Shown: positions 21,109 through 31,437 of the stretch, in pieces
Position numbering within the stretch: the first letter of the stretch is position 1
Layout: each line of letters begins with the position of its first letter
Assembly: GCA_009767595.1 (NCBI GenBank)
Contig: VSDK01015564.1
Location: 54,889 to 118,888 of the forward strand
Length of the DNA: 64,000 bases
Direction: 5' to 3'
From: Symbiodinium kawagutii
Lineage: Eukaryota > Sar > Dinophyceae > Suessiales > Symbiodiniaceae
The notes under the pieces: model-generated
Seen by the model: only the letters and a program-made list of their open reading frames with translations
What the model was told of the DNA's origin: nothing
Databases searched by the model: none
Program-made: the position numbers and the translations under genes

Positions 21109-21334
21109 AATGGCTAGGGGTCAAGCAGTTAACCAACCAACAACAATGGTTAACAAGCTGACTAATGGTTAATAGTAGGGGATGATAACCAACAATAGTA
21201 GGGGATATTCCAGCTATATGGCTATGGGTCAAGCAGTCAACCAACCGACTAGTGGGGATAAAAAACCAACAAAACTATAGGGGAAACTATGGTTAATGAT
21301 GGGGGAACCAGGGGTACGGGATTTTTGACCCACG
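21109..21334. mobile_element. Composite family B elements
   Basis: ATGGCTAGGGGTCAAGCAG and ATGGCTATGGGTCAAGCAGT left ends, one right end TTTTTGACCCACGGTC. GGGGGAACCAGGGGTACGGG near the right end. Confidence 0.85.
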
Positions 21335-22059
21335 GTCAAATCATTGTACCACCGTACTGCCATATGATATTTCCAGCAAATGGTTCAAATCGCAACATCA
21401 CCACAAGGGCTGGTTTGTTCCCAATAACGACTCACATACATCAGTACACTGGGTAGAGTTCGAGTGTTCACCCTGTGAACCAGTTGGCCCGCAAATCGAT
21501 TTGCAATCATCCACATTCTCTGATTCTTTCAATGTTGACAACTGTAACAACGAGCCACCAAAACTAGTGATGATAACTAGTCACTGGTGATGATAACTAG
21601 TGATGCTAACTAGTGATTCCATCAACCACGAAAATTAAAGGAATCAATCACTCAATCCATGGCAAAGAAAAACAGAGTCATCATGTGCAAATCAATTAAT
21701 GTGTCACGATCCTTCATATTATTGGGTCATCAGCCACCGGTTGTGGCTCCAAGAAAAAATGCAACAACAAACAGTTCCTACTTTGGATTCCGACCACTCA
21801 CATGGATCTGCAGCCAAAAGAACCGAAATGAACAAACAAAAACATGAACCTGACACAGCTGGCAGTCTCTAGAAGGTGATCATCTCCCCAAAAAAACAAG
21901 TATTTCAAGAAATGTACCTTTAGTGGTAATTTAACATCACGATGGATACTTCACAGTGGATAAGCCACGAGATTTGTAGATGGACAACTCTTTGGAGTTC
22001 CAGCCAGCCAACTGGAGCTGATTCCAGGTCTTCAACTCGTCCAGCCACGCTGTTACAAC

Positions 22060-22107
22060 CAGGTCACGGAGCAAGATGGCCGAGTTTTGATCCCGCTGCT
22101 CATCGAT
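22060..22107 (-). CDS. EEP-family protein exon, QNSAILL block
   Basis: 16 codons, IDEQRDQNSAILLRDL, after the textbook acceptor CCGCTGCCCAG and before the GT donor GTTGTA. The Asp/Glu-x-x-x-Gln-Asn-Ser-aliphatic strand matches the block that follows the LQE motif in many EEP proteins. The frame stays open for 20 more codons past the donor (VVTAWLDELKTWNQLQLAG). Confidence 0.8.
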
Positions 22108-22109
22108 CT

Positions 22110-23378
22110 GGGCAGCGGAAACCGGAAACCAGGGATGAACGCGTAACATAACCGTGGCAAAATTAAGGAACCCCATGCCACTGATGTTGGTCAATTACTT
22201 GATGTCAACTCCTCTAATCATGAAATTGGTTGATGTTTTGGGTTAATCAGTGTTAATAGTGAAGAGACTAAACCATTGGTTCAGAGAATCATCAACAACC
22301 ACATATGTCAGCATGTTATTCAACCCTACAAACAAATGGCAACCCCATGAGAACCGCATCACTAGCTGTCCCAAGAAGCAATCAATGCCCCACGAGCCAT
22401 TTTACCATATTTCACGACCTGGGGCCTACAACCAAAGGTACGGAAATTGTTGATGGTTCATGATGTTTGATACCGGTCACTAGTATGTCATCATGGCAGT
22501 GCCACGTTTTGACAAATTGCAATGGCGAGTCATAAAGCTCCCAGTGGCTCTGATATAGGCCCCTAGCCTGGGCTCAACCCCCTAGCCCCTGGCTACTTGA
22601 CCCACGCGTTCCCAACTGGAGGGACCAAAGTCAACCCTTGGGGTTCGAATGCGAGACAAAACGGCAAAACGTACAAACATGGAAGACCTTCTCGGCAAAA
22701 GAACTTCCAACATGGGAAATAAAATATGTTTTGCAGTCGTCACTGTTTCAAAGAATCCATTCAGTACTTGATGATCCCAGGTACCCTCTGAAACATCGGG
22801 TCTGCCTGACCAATTCTTGTGGGACTGCAGTAGTTCCAAGGTTCAACAAGAGTAATCTTATCTAAATTATATCTTATCATATCTAATGAAACTATATCTA
22901 TATAACATAACTATATCTAATTAAACTATATTATACTTGTTTTACCAAAGGGCGCTGCGTGATGGGGTCACATAGTGACTTCCCTGCATGGCCAGGACAA
23001 AAGGAACAAAAGCATGTGCTTGCGAAACAATCAAGATGCAGGAAGCTTCAAGAATGAACAACACATCAATGTTCATGCCAACCATTACTGAGTGATTACA
23101 ACCCATCCCAAAAGATAACAGTCGATTTGATCATCATCCCAGATGTGGTTCAAAACAGAGAACTTTTTGAAACCACCAACTTCCACCATCCAAAATATTG
23201 CACACAGTGGCCGGCTGAGGAAAAACTATTCATTCCCGGCGCAAAACCCCACCAAGTGGAGTCATCCCAACCTCGACTTGGCCGAAATTGATTGCTGTCA
23301 TCAAACAACCAACCCGCTGAAAAACCAACTCCTCATGTAATCCAAGTGATTCAGTGCTTACTTTTATTCATTTCCATG
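22110..23378. other. Intron, no supported exon
   Basis: A minus frame at 22582-22839 (for example ETVTTAKHILFPMLEVLLP) is long but lacks motif or splice context. The rest is unique sequence with ATATCTAAT words near 22860-22940. Confidence 0.4.
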
Positions 23379-23870
23379 ATATGGCTATAGGTCAAAATCC
23401 TGTACCCCTGGTTCCCCCATCATTAACCAGGCTGTTTTCCCTATCAAATTGTTGGTGATTATCCTCCATTAGTTGGTTCATTAATATTGACCCATAGCTG
23501 TAGATAGCTGGTATATGCCCTACTATTGTTGGTTATCATCCCCTACTATTAACCAACCAAACCAGCTAGTTAATATTGAGCTAGTTGATTGATATCAATT
23601 AGTTATTATACCCTATCTTAACCATTCACCCATTATTAACTTAAACCACTGTTGTTGGTTGATGAGCTGCTTGTTCCACAGTTCGCCATATAGTTGGTAT
23701 ATATCCCCTAATTTTCCCCTATAGTACTTATTATCCCCTATTATCCCCTTATGATCCCATAGAGGGTAATTATATCCCCTATTATTGTCGGTTCTTACTA
23801 TCATTATCCCCTATTATCCCCTATTATTAACCATTATTTGATCACTTGGGGTACCAACTCGCCATATGAA
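23379..23870. mobile_element. Array of nested family B elements
   Basis: ATGGCTATAGGTCAAAATCC start, TTGACCCATAGCTG near 23495, then repeated GGTTATCATCCCCTACTATT, TATATCCCCTA and TTATCCCCTATTATCCCC words, ending ACCAACTCGCCATATG at 23872. An expanded nest of B interiors directly before an exon. Confidence 0.75.
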
Positions 23871-23908
23871 CTCAGCCCCTGGTGCTTCACCACCACCACG
23901 GCCCTGAC

Positions 23909-24001
23909 CTTCGCCCGGGGCGCCCAACGCGCCTTGCTGGGCGCCAGCACGTGGTGCGTCTTGGCCAAGGCGCTCTGCCGCAAGCTGAAGAGGAAAGCTG
24001 C
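23909..24001 (-). CDS. EEP-family protein exon, APSKARW segment
   Basis: 31 codons, AAFLFSLRQSALAKTHHVLA then PSKARWAPRAK, between acceptor GCCCAG and GT donor AAG/GTCAGG. The basic VLAPSKARWAPRA segment lies between the LQE and QNSAILL blocks. The frame is open for 19 codons further upstream, to exactly the CAG at the family E boundary (24061-24063), so the acceptor could instead be there (GALSLVGTILQRP start). Confidence 0.7.
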
Positions 24002-24060
24002 CTGGGCGGGGGAGCTGATCCCAGGACGCTGGAGGATGGTACCTACAAGGGACAAGGCCC

Positions 24061-24210
24061 CTGGCAGTTGTAGTCGTTGGGGTAGCTTCAACCCTATAAC
24101 TGGTAGAAATCACCCTAGTTAAGGCACTTATAAACCAACTAACCTCAGTGGTTGGGTAGTTCAACCCTATAACTGGTAGTTCTCCCCAGTTTAGGTATTG
24201 TAGTCGTTGG
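24061..24210. mobile_element. Family E element, partly duplicated
   Basis: CTGGCAGTTGTAGTCGTTGG start, two ACCCTATAACTGGTAG units, TTATAAACCAACTAACCTC. On the gene strand the end is CTACAACTGCCAG, a usable acceptor. Confidence 0.85.
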
Positions 24211-24361
24211 GCTAGTTCACTGTGACCTGTTCACCCCTCAAAGATCAACCCGCGAATGGTCCCCCCTGACAAGCAGAATCAGTGCTGAGCCGGGTTGATG
24301 CTGGAGGTGCTTCGCCAGGGCTAAGAATGCTATCAGTGGCTATAAGCCCAATAAGCTGCAC

Positions 24362-24480
24362 TACTTGGATATGCAGCTGGGGTTAGTTCACCATGGTGAA
24401 TTAAGCCCTATAAGCTAGCTTATAACCCTGGAAACTATTTGAATTGTGACCACTTTCTAAGTAGGGGTGCACATCCAAGT
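24362..24480. mobile_element. Family D TIR element
   Basis: ACTTGGATATGCAGCTGGGG and GTAGGGGTGCACATCCAAGT are inverted repeats of about 18 bp. Interior TTAGTTCACCATGGTG and GCTTATAACCC. The best-preserved D copy. Confidence 0.9.
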
Positions 24481-24932
24481 ACCAGGAATTAGTCTACTAA
24501 TCAAGCCCTAGTAGTTATGATGATTAGATTACTGATGATGGTAGGTATTTAGTTCATATTATTTGTAGACCTATTGATTTGTTATGATTGGTAGGGGTAT
24601 GAAACATGATTATATAGTTATGATTATACTTATGAATAATTACTAATGATTGATCACTACAGTAGGACGGTGGTACTTAACCTTAGTAGGTCAGGGAATT
24701 ATATGGTATGATTGTATGATTGATATCTACCATTTGTACGAGGGTGGTATTTCACATCCTCCTGATCATCGTCAGTTATGAACATAACCATAAAAAGGTG
24801 ATATCAATAAAATTCAACTCCCTCGGTATTTGCTCCACGTGTTTATCTAAACGAATCCCCAATTACAAGTACATATTTCAATAAATAAATAATTGCATGA
24901 ATAAATACACACAGTCAATACAAAAATGTATC
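24481..24932. other. Intron, nothing seen
   Basis: TATGATTGATTA-like AT-rich words and CTACAGTAGGACGGTGGTAC. No frame or splice structure. Confidence 0.5.
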
Positions 24933-25136
24933 AATCTGGTTGGTGGTTTCAGCCCCTATAAAACATATTAGTCAACCAACCATTTGTGAATAACTTATAG
25001 GGAAAAAAAAACAATGCCAATCAAACCACCAACCAAATACTTCTTCACCATCTCTTTGTTGGTTATGATCCCCTATGATTAACCATTATTAACCATGGTT
25101 AAAACCAACTATTAAAAATGTTTGACACCACCCACC
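24933..25136. mobile_element. Family C element, composite
   Basis: CTGGTTGGTGGTTTCAGCCC, ACATATTAGTCAACCAACC, CAATCAAACCACCAACC, then ATTAACCATTATTAACC filler. Confidence 0.8.
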
Positions 25137-25188
25137 GGTGATCACAGGATTCTCGACATTCCCCTGTTATTAACCATTATTAACCTTG

Positions 25189-25293
25189 GTGGCTGTTAGA
25201 TCCCTTGCTAAAAGTCTAACTTTTAGTGGCTATATGGTAAATCAATCATATCCCAAAAAAGCTAAAAAGCTAAGTTCATGGCTGTAATCCACC
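25189..25293. mobile_element. Family F repeat
   Basis: GGTGGCTGTTAGATCCCTTG, AATCAATCATATCCCAAAAA, AAAAAGCTAAGTTCATGG. Confidence 0.75.
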
Positions 25294-25348
25294 CAGTAAC
25301 CACCGTTGACCACCAACCAGTGATTTCAATATCGTTTCACGACATCAC

Positions 25349-25432
25349 CTGCCCTCTCAGCTGAGTCACAGAAGCTTCCTGCAAGCAGATCACGTCCGCT
25401 TCGCCTCGGATGCGACGCCCTCCAATCAACGG
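25349..25432 (-). CDS. EEP-family protein exon, DVICLQE block
   Basis: 28 codons, PLIGGRRIRGEADVICLQEA then SVTQLRGQ, after the acceptor AACCGAG and before the GT donor CAG/GTGATG. Asp-Val-Ile-Cys-Leu-Gln-Glu is the N-terminal strand of the EEP fold, and its Glu binds the catalytic Mg. This makes it the first catalytic exon; C-terminal blocks follow at lower coordinates over 19 kb. The first true N-terminal exon is not identified. Confidence 0.85.
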
Positions 25433-25717
25433 CTCGGTTCAATGATGTTACGACATGGGAGTTTCTCAAAATGATAGGGGATTATAGTGGTTAATAGTTG
25501 GTTCATGATGGTGAGACAACTATGGTTTCCATTAGTAGTTGTTTAACGAGTAGTTGTTTAACCATTGGTTAATAGTAGGGGATTGTAACCAATGGTTAAA
25601 CAACTACTAGTTGGTGGTGATACTGGTTGGTTGATAATGGTTGGTCAATAGTGGCTTCATGATCAGTAGTGATAGAGGTTGACCCAATGACCAACCAGTG
25701 AGTTCAAAGGATGGTTG

Positions 25718-25866
25718 TATGGCAGTGGGTCAAAACCCTGTACCCCTGGTTCCCTTATCATTAACCATTGTTATGCCACTATTATTGTTGATTATTATCC
25801 CCCATTAGTTGCTGAGTTAACTGCTTGACCCATTATTGCTATATTATTCATATTGACCCATAGCCG
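25718..25866. mobile_element. Family B element, duplicated right end
   Basis: TATGGCAGTGGGTCAAAACC start, CCCCTGGTTCCCTTATC, first end GCTTGACCCATTATTGC, second end TATTGACCCATAGCCG. Confidence 0.8.
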
Positions 25867-25925
25867 TATGGAGGTTCTCAATCCCAAAGAGGGGCGCTTG
25901 GCACCCAATTCATTGCCGCAGCGAC

Positions 25926-25979
25926 CGCGCGAGCTGCGGCGATGAAGAGGCAAGCTGTACACCACTTGTTGCTGCAGCG
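25926..25979 (-). CDS. Exon candidate, probably N-terminal to the EEP block
   Basis: 18 codons, RCSNKWCTACLFIAAARA, after CCCTTGCAG and before the GT donor GTCGCT, phase 0. Cys-rich then Ala-rich; a second open frame gives YSLPLHRRSSRGRCG. It lies 500 bp upstream (gene sense) of the DVICLQE exon and joins it in phase. No domain recognised. Confidence 0.5.
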
Positions 25980-26069
25980 CTGCAAGGGAAGCTGGGAACT
26001 GGGACACTCTGCCGGTGGTGAGACCCCAAGACACACATTTCACCAAGGAGTGCGTCCAACATTCCCAAC

Positions 26070-26191
26070 TGGCTATGGGTCAATATTAACCAAGCAATAA
26101 GGCTTTATAGTAACCAAACAAATGATGGGGAAAACAATGGTTAGTGAGAGGGGACTCCATGGCGGACTAAGGGTTTTGACCCATAGCCAAC
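26070..26191. mobile_element. Family B TIR element
   Basis: CTGGCTATGGGTCAATATT to GGGTTTTGACCCATAGCC, with clear inverted ends. Confidence 0.85.
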
Positions 26192-26198
26192 TAAGCAT

Positions 26199-27090
26199 TC
26201 ACAGGGTTGACACCCGCGGCTCGAGTAAGCCCAGTTGCTGTAGGTCTGCAGTGTTCGAAAAGTCAGGCGGTTCTTTTTTCTGAAGGTGGCCTGGCGCAGA
26301 ATAGTTGGACCATCCTCTGCTTGTAGCTGGTATGACCCATTTTATGACCCACTTGTATGTGGTGTAACACGCGTAGTTGCCATGGGTACAAGAGCAGTTT
26401 CTGAACAGGATCATCATCCTAGCGGACTCAGAAAATTGAAGAGAGTTGTGTTGCTTTTTCATCATACCAAAGAGATTGCTGGCAACAGCTGAGAAAATGA
26501 GGGCCATTGGGCCCTTGAGGGCTTATCAATCAAACTTTATCATTCATTGTCTATTACATCATTGATGCTCCAACCAAGAAAATCTCAGCCATGAAAACCT
26601 ATAGTTCTGAGGTTTAAGTAGCATGGGTGAAGAATGTAGGTAGGCTAGCATTTGCTGAAATCAGTCTGGGGTTGGGTTTGTGACCTACTGATACTGAAAT
26701 ACGGTAAACTTTGTCTTTGTTATTAAACAAGTACACTTTTGAGCTCCTTCTGCTGAAGCGGAGTTGTGGGAATGACGAGCAAGTGCTGATATGTCTAAAG
26801 TCAAAGCTTGACGGTATCTGCTCACCCTGCTCTACAAATACTTTGGCTTGCCACATATTCAAACTGGTCAGCCTGTGATATACCATTTCTCATACCATTG
26901 GCCCCCATCTTGATCGGTTGCAACCCAAATTTTGGAGGGTAAAAACCTGAACCTGTAGCAATTTTGAAATTTTTTGGGACCAAAATTTTCTACGCAGAGA
27001 TGTCCTTCATGCTTTCTGCCTCGGTGTGGTCCCACGTGAGGTGACCCCGCAATCCAAATAGGGAGAAGGCGCGTAGCCAGCGCCATTCAG
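26199..27090 (-). other. Block of unassigned minus-strand open frames
   Basis: Three consecutive minus frames (26199-26507, 26614-26886, 26868-27086) have mixed, protein-like composition, for example SKVYLFNNKDKVYRISVSVG and GQWYEKWYITG. Together they span about 900 bp with frame changes. GC content is below that of the secure exons and no motif was recognised. A decayed mobile-element gene is my best guess, at low confidence. Confidence 0.3.
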
Positions 27091-27464
27091 AGACCCAAGG
27101 TCTTGCGGAGGTGTGTAATAAATCTGGATCACTGGTGTACACATCTTTGGGCTATCTACCCGAACCCAAGTCTAGCTTCTTCTGGAAATCAAACCGCTTC
27201 AAACAAATGAGACATAGTTGCTCAATATGAGTCATTAACCATTCCAAGTCTCAGCCACTTCAAGTCTCTCATGGCCTCCTGTCCCAGCTGCCAGTCTCTG
27301 CTGCCAGCCCTGAAGCTAAACACACGCCGCGCAAACCAAAGCCTTGATTTCTAGCCAGTGACCGTCGGGTGACAAGACCTGCAGTCACTGAAGATGGAGG
27401 GTACATCACTTAAGAAAGTGTCCTGGTTTATTGCCATCAATTTTGGACACTTTATTAAGATAAA

Positions 27465-27595
27465 AACCATATATATATATATATATAAATAAATAAATAA
27501 ATATATATATATATATATAAAGAAAATATATATATATAAATATGTATATGAAAAAAATAAATACATATATATATATATATAAAAATATATATGGT
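27465..27595. repeat. (TA)n / AAATA microsatellite
   Basis: Several TATATATATA runs separated by AAATAAATAAATAA and GAAAA. The Tyr/Ile ORF is repeat-derived. Confidence 0.95.
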
Positions 27596-27740
27596 GACCT
27601 GGTACGTCATTTGGATATGCAGTCAGGGTTGTGTTTTTGTGGGATGGTTGCCATGGGAAATAGCCCTGCAAGGTGGGTGAACTAACCGAACTAACCATCG
27701 TAAGTAGCAAGTTCCCAAGCGGGGATGTGTATCCAAGCAG
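27596..27740. mobile_element. Family D TIR element
   Basis: ATTTGGATATGCAGTCAGGG and GCGGGGATGTGTATCCAAGC ends, GGGTGAACTAACCGAACTAA interior. Confidence 0.75.
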
Positions 27741-27884
27741 CTTGGGGATGTTGAACATTGCTCCTAGGGAGGCTCGCAATCCTTGGGGATGATCTTGATA
27801 AGTGACTTGATGGCCTCAAAGAGCACATTGGCTGTTCAATTCCAGCAAGCACACGCGAGGTCGCAAGAAAAAAAGGAGCCGCCA

Positions 27885-28215
27885 TTACTTCAATGCCTTC
27901 AGGGTGCTTTGTTTCATGTCGGATTGCATTAGCTCCCAAGATATCTGTTCAGCAGTTTCCCTGTTCCAAATACGACGTTGAATGGCCAGTGGGATTGAAT
28001 ACGTGTCTCTCGCCAGGTATTCGTACTTCATGGAGGCTGATAACCAAGAATCTTTAGGCAGTTGAACCAACTGGCATAGTTCCCTCGGGTAATAACTGGA
28101 TGAGCTTACCCGTAGTAGGCTATGGTGAGGACCACTACTGTGGTTGGGGTGTTCGTCCAAGTGGACATCCGACAACCAACAAGCAATTTTTTCGCAACAC
28201 ATTTTGGGCAGTGCC
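27885..28215 (-). other. Unassigned minus-strand open frame
   Basis: Over 100 codons ending in a stop at 27885, including SWLSASMKYEYLARDTYSIP and WNRETAEQISWELMQSDMK. Composition is protein-like, but there is no recognised domain and no clear exon boundaries. It could be a large exon of the unnamed gene or a fossil mobile-element protein. Confidence 0.3.
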
Positions 28216-28228
28216 CAACTACCATATG

Positions 28229-28330
28229 ATAGTTTCTCAAAATAGGGAGCCCAAAAAATGGTGGCTTTATTACTATAAATGACTATTGATGGATGATTTG
28301 GGGGATCCCCTATGACTTGAGAAACCACCC
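28229..28330. mobile_element. Family A TIR element
   Basis: ATAGTTTCTCAAAATAGGG to GACTTGAGAAACCACCC. Core AAAAAATGGTGGCTTTATTA and TGATGGATGATTTGGGGG. Confidence 0.9.
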
Positions 28331-28544
28331 GGTCTTCTTTGGGGTGAATTTCCCTGTGTGTTTACGAATACAGCTTCCCGGTGATGTATAAACCCAGGTG
28401 CAGCAACGTAAAGACTCCCAAGGTGATATCCTCCCGTACTGATGGGTGAGATGTACAACTATTCCCATGTTTTACATAGATGAAGTTCCCGAAATAACAC
28501 AATCCGGTTTATCATCAACCAACTTGATTTCACATCGGATTGTC

Positions 28545-28843
28545 AACCAATCAATATATATATATATATATGTATATAATCGTCAACAATCCTGATAAGT
28601 TATACATATAGGATGGACATCATTCATTACTCATATCCATCTCATGGATCTTATACTCTGTGACTCAAGCGTATATGTGCTCCGCATTGTTGTTGTTTAC
28701 CGTAATAATATAGTTTATGTACATTCATATGCCAGTAAAAAAATACATTCATAACACAATAATAGTTCATGTACATGATTACATAATATATAGATATATA
28801 CATGTGTGAATATACATGTATATACAATTACAGAGATGCATGA
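28545..28843. other. AT-rich sequence, no gene
   Basis: TATATATATATA near 28555 and ATACATTCATAACAC words. Nothing coding seen. Confidence 0.6.
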
Positions 28844-28975
28844 TAATGGCTACCCAGGATTAATAAACCCCTGGTTTATTAATAGGGGGTATCCCCTAAA
28901 AACCTTGGTTTTCCATTAAAATGGGAACCCCCCTACTTAATCAACCAGGGGTTTATTAATCCTGGGTAGCCATTA
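28844..28975. mobile_element. Element with perfect 33-bp terminal inverted repeats
   Basis: 132 bp with identical inverted arms, 28844-28876 and 28943-28975, starting TAATGGCTACCCAGG and containing AATAAACCCCTGGTT. The 66-bp middle also has paired GGGGGTATCCCC and GGGAACCCCCC. It belongs to none of families A-F and occurs once in this window. Perfect arms suggest recent insertion. Confidence 0.9.
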
Positions 28976-29129
28976 ACCATTACTGATGAATTATGGAATA
29001 TAGTAATTCATTTACATTTCTGTTACCTTATCATCATTGTTTTCAAAAAAGGATATCAATATGTTCTAGTTCTCATCAACCAATATCATCACAGAACTAT
29101 TCCAACACTGACGACCCCCCAGGTCTGGC

Positions 29130-29213
29130 CTGCAACATGTGCACCAAAACAGCATCGAAGACCGCCAAACACAAGCATTGCAAAGGAATCGACACAGCCT
29201 CCACCGAAATGAG
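29130..29213 (-). CDS. Exon candidate, hydrophobic
   Basis: 28 codons, LISVEAVSIPLQCLCLAVFD then AVLVHMLQ, after acceptor CTCGAAG and before a GC donor (CAG before GCCAGA). Length, phase 0 and splice sites match the secure exons. Strongly hydrophobic, possibly membrane or buried helix. A plus-strand frame (LACNMCTKTASKTAKHKHC) also runs through and is the less likely reading. Confidence 0.5.
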
Positions 29214-29326
29214 CTTCGAGGCCCCGGCATGGGGATGAATGGCTTGGGAGGTGACGACTCGGGCTACAACTCAGCACTGAGGTTCGAAGTACATCACTGG
29301 TCGCAATCTTCGGGGTACAACCAAGA

Positions 29327-29444
29327 AATATGGCTATGGGTCAATATTAACCAATCAATAATAGGGGGCTCTAACCAACAATCATAGGGGGAACAATGGT
29401 TAATGATAGGGGGACCAGGGGTACAGGGTTTTGACCAAAAGCCA
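29327..29444. mobile_element. Family B TIR element
   Basis: ATATGGCTATGGGTCAATAT to GGGTTTTGACCAAAAGCCATAT. Matching ATAT at both edges may be target-site duplication. Confidence 0.9.
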
Positions 29445-29449
29445 TATCA

Positions 29450-30500
29450 AGAACCTGCATGTCTTTCTGCAGAAAGAGGGCATCCCCCAAAAAGTCTGAT
29501 TCTTGGAGGTCGGAATTCTAAAACCAAAACAAGGTCGCTGATGATCAACGTTGGTTGTTGGAAATCAGCAATCATTATGTACTACACAGATCATCATTTC
29601 ACACATCTTCTTTGAATACGGATCATAGACAATAATCCATCAAGCAGTCATCAACCATCCACCATCAACCAGTGTTCTTTGATCATCATTGAGAACCATC
29701 AACCAGCCGTTGTTCCTTGACCCTCATGAATGTTGTTGCTCATGGCGCGTGCAATAACAGGCACCCAGAAATACATGGCTGCTGGATTGCAACCCATATT
29801 GTTTGAAATTTACCGCAAACAAATCACATTTTTTCGCATATATTGGCTTATCTGTCGGTGAGAGTCTCACTGATATCATCAGAATTATGCTTGTTATTGT
29901 GTGTATGCGACCAACTCTGCACACACCTGGATGTTTACATCCCAAAGTCCACCCGAATAGTCCAACTGTATCCAACTGTTAGAATGTTCTCCATGTATTG
30001 GATGATTGGTTGCCACCCATACCCATAGAAACCGATATGTTTGCTAATCATCAATGAGTTACCTGTTGCCCATCATTCTCAACGATTGTCAACCATTGAT
30101 CAACATCATGGTTAATAACTTATTTCAATGATGGTTAATGACCATTGACCCATTGTAATCATGATTAACCATTGGTGTGTTACTAATTCTGGGTATCTTT
30201 GGGTAGCAACCATGGTTGTTGTAACCATGTCAGGGTGTAATAACTTTGGGTAAACCGTTGGCTTGTAGCCGTGAACCCGTTCTAATCATGGTTCACATGG
30301 TGTGAATAACTTTGGTGTATAACCATTGGTTTCTAACCAACCATGTCTCCGTGTGTTCTGAAACCACGTCGCCATAACCACCGATGACTCGACAGCCGCT
30401 GAAAAACCCACGGCATGTCATGCATCTACACCATGGCATCACCGCAGTCATTATTGGTGTGTGCATAGGAATACCTAGGCCCACTGCTACATTCACAGTA
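29450..30500. other. Intron, no supported exon
   Basis: 30040-30340 has GTAACCATGGTTG words. At 30350-30450 there is a moderately GC-rich patch with a minus frame (GFFSGCRVIGGYGDVVSEHT) whose splice sites I could not settle. Confidence 0.4.
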
Positions 30501-30507
30501 ACTTGTT

Positions 30508-30633
30508 ATATGGCTGTGGGTCAAAACCCTTAGTCCCCCTGGTTCCCCTATCATTAGCCATTGTTTTCCCTATTGTTGTTGCTGGAAATCCCCCATTAGT
30601 TGGTTGGTCAATATTGACCCAGCTCGCCATATC
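30508..30633. mobile_element. Family B TIR element
   Basis: ATATGGCTGTGGGTCAAAAC to TTGACCCAGCTCGCCATAT. Flanking ATAT on both sides. Confidence 0.9.
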
Positions 30634-30876
30634 ATCACCCAAGAAATCGCAAAACAATGTTCTCATTCAGAATAGTCAACAAACACAAGGCCTCCAAGAC
30701 TTTGACGCTGACATGAAGAAACACAGATGGTTTTCTTGGGGAGTACACGTAGGTGTGAAAAATTAAAAAGGTTACTAGGGGATTCATGGAGGATAATCAC
30801 CAGGAAGAATGGTCAAACAGCTAGGAGATTATAATGGTTACTGGGGGATGATGATCCGTTGCCATGGCAGCAGCAC

Positions 30877-30909
30877 CTCTTCCTCCTCGGTGATGGCTGG
30901 GTACTTGGC
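30877..30909 (-). CDS. Micro-exon candidate
   Basis: 11 codons, AKYPAITEEEE, after the strong acceptor CTGCTGCTCCTCCAG and before the GT donor GAG/GTGCTG. The frame is open both ways (upstream MKNSSNLLLLQ, downstream VLLPWQRII), so a longer exon is possible. 46 bp from a family A element. Confidence 0.5.
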
Positions 30910-30954
30910 CTGGAGGAGCAGCAGATTCGATGAGTTTTTCATGGGGAGATGGCC

Positions 30955-31053
30955 TGGTGTTTCTCAAGCCATGGGGGTACCCCCACATCATCCAATGTCA
31001 TTTATGAGAATCATCCAACCATTTTGGGGGGTCCCCTATTTTGAGAACCTCCT
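30955..31053. mobile_element. Family A TIR element
   Basis: TGGTGTTTCTCAAGCCATGG to GTCCCCTATTTTGAGAACC. Reverse core ACATCATCCAATGTCATTTA. Confidence 0.85.
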
Positions 31054-31167
31054 TATATGGTTGTGTCCATGAATGGTCGTACCTAATCACCGTCCAGCTG
31101 TTCAAAGCCATGATCAATAAGGAAACCATGGGGTACACCATGGCCTTGGACAAACCGTAATCCGGAG

Positions 31168-31290
31168 GTTTCTTCAAATAGACACCCAAAATGGTTTGTT
31201 TTTTGCCGTAAACAGAAAACTTTGGGATAAGCAATAAACCAATGATTTTGGTGGACTACAACCACTCCTACTAGTGGAGGACACCCAAGC
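31168..31290. mobile_element. Family A element, decayed
   Basis: GGAGGTTTCTTCAAATAGAC and CCAAAATGGTTTGTTTTTTG resemble the A left half. The right end is not recognisable. Confidence 0.5.
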
Positions 31291-31326
31291 TGGATGACCC
31301 CCAAACTGACGACTGGAAAATACCAC

Positions 31327-31395
31327 CAGCTCAGCTCTTAGGGCACTCAAAAGAGTTGCCAACATGATGTCCCAGCTTCGGCTGCCACGGACGAC
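31327..31395 (-). CDS. Exon of an unidentified gene
   Basis: 23 codons, VVRGSRSWDIMLATLLSALR then AEL, between acceptor CCTATTGCAG and GT donor CTG/GTGGTA. Phase 0, multiple of three, balanced composition with an amphipathic helix. The product is not recognised. It belongs to the same minus-strand series as 30877 and 32307. Confidence 0.6.
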
Positions 31396-31437
31396 CTGCA
31401 ATAGGTAACCCCACTTGCAACAAGCTGCTAGAAACCG

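Noticed and set aside
27351..27779. 142-codon minus ORF
   Set aside because: Its middle is TA-microsatellite Tyr/Ile sequence and its end is a family D element.
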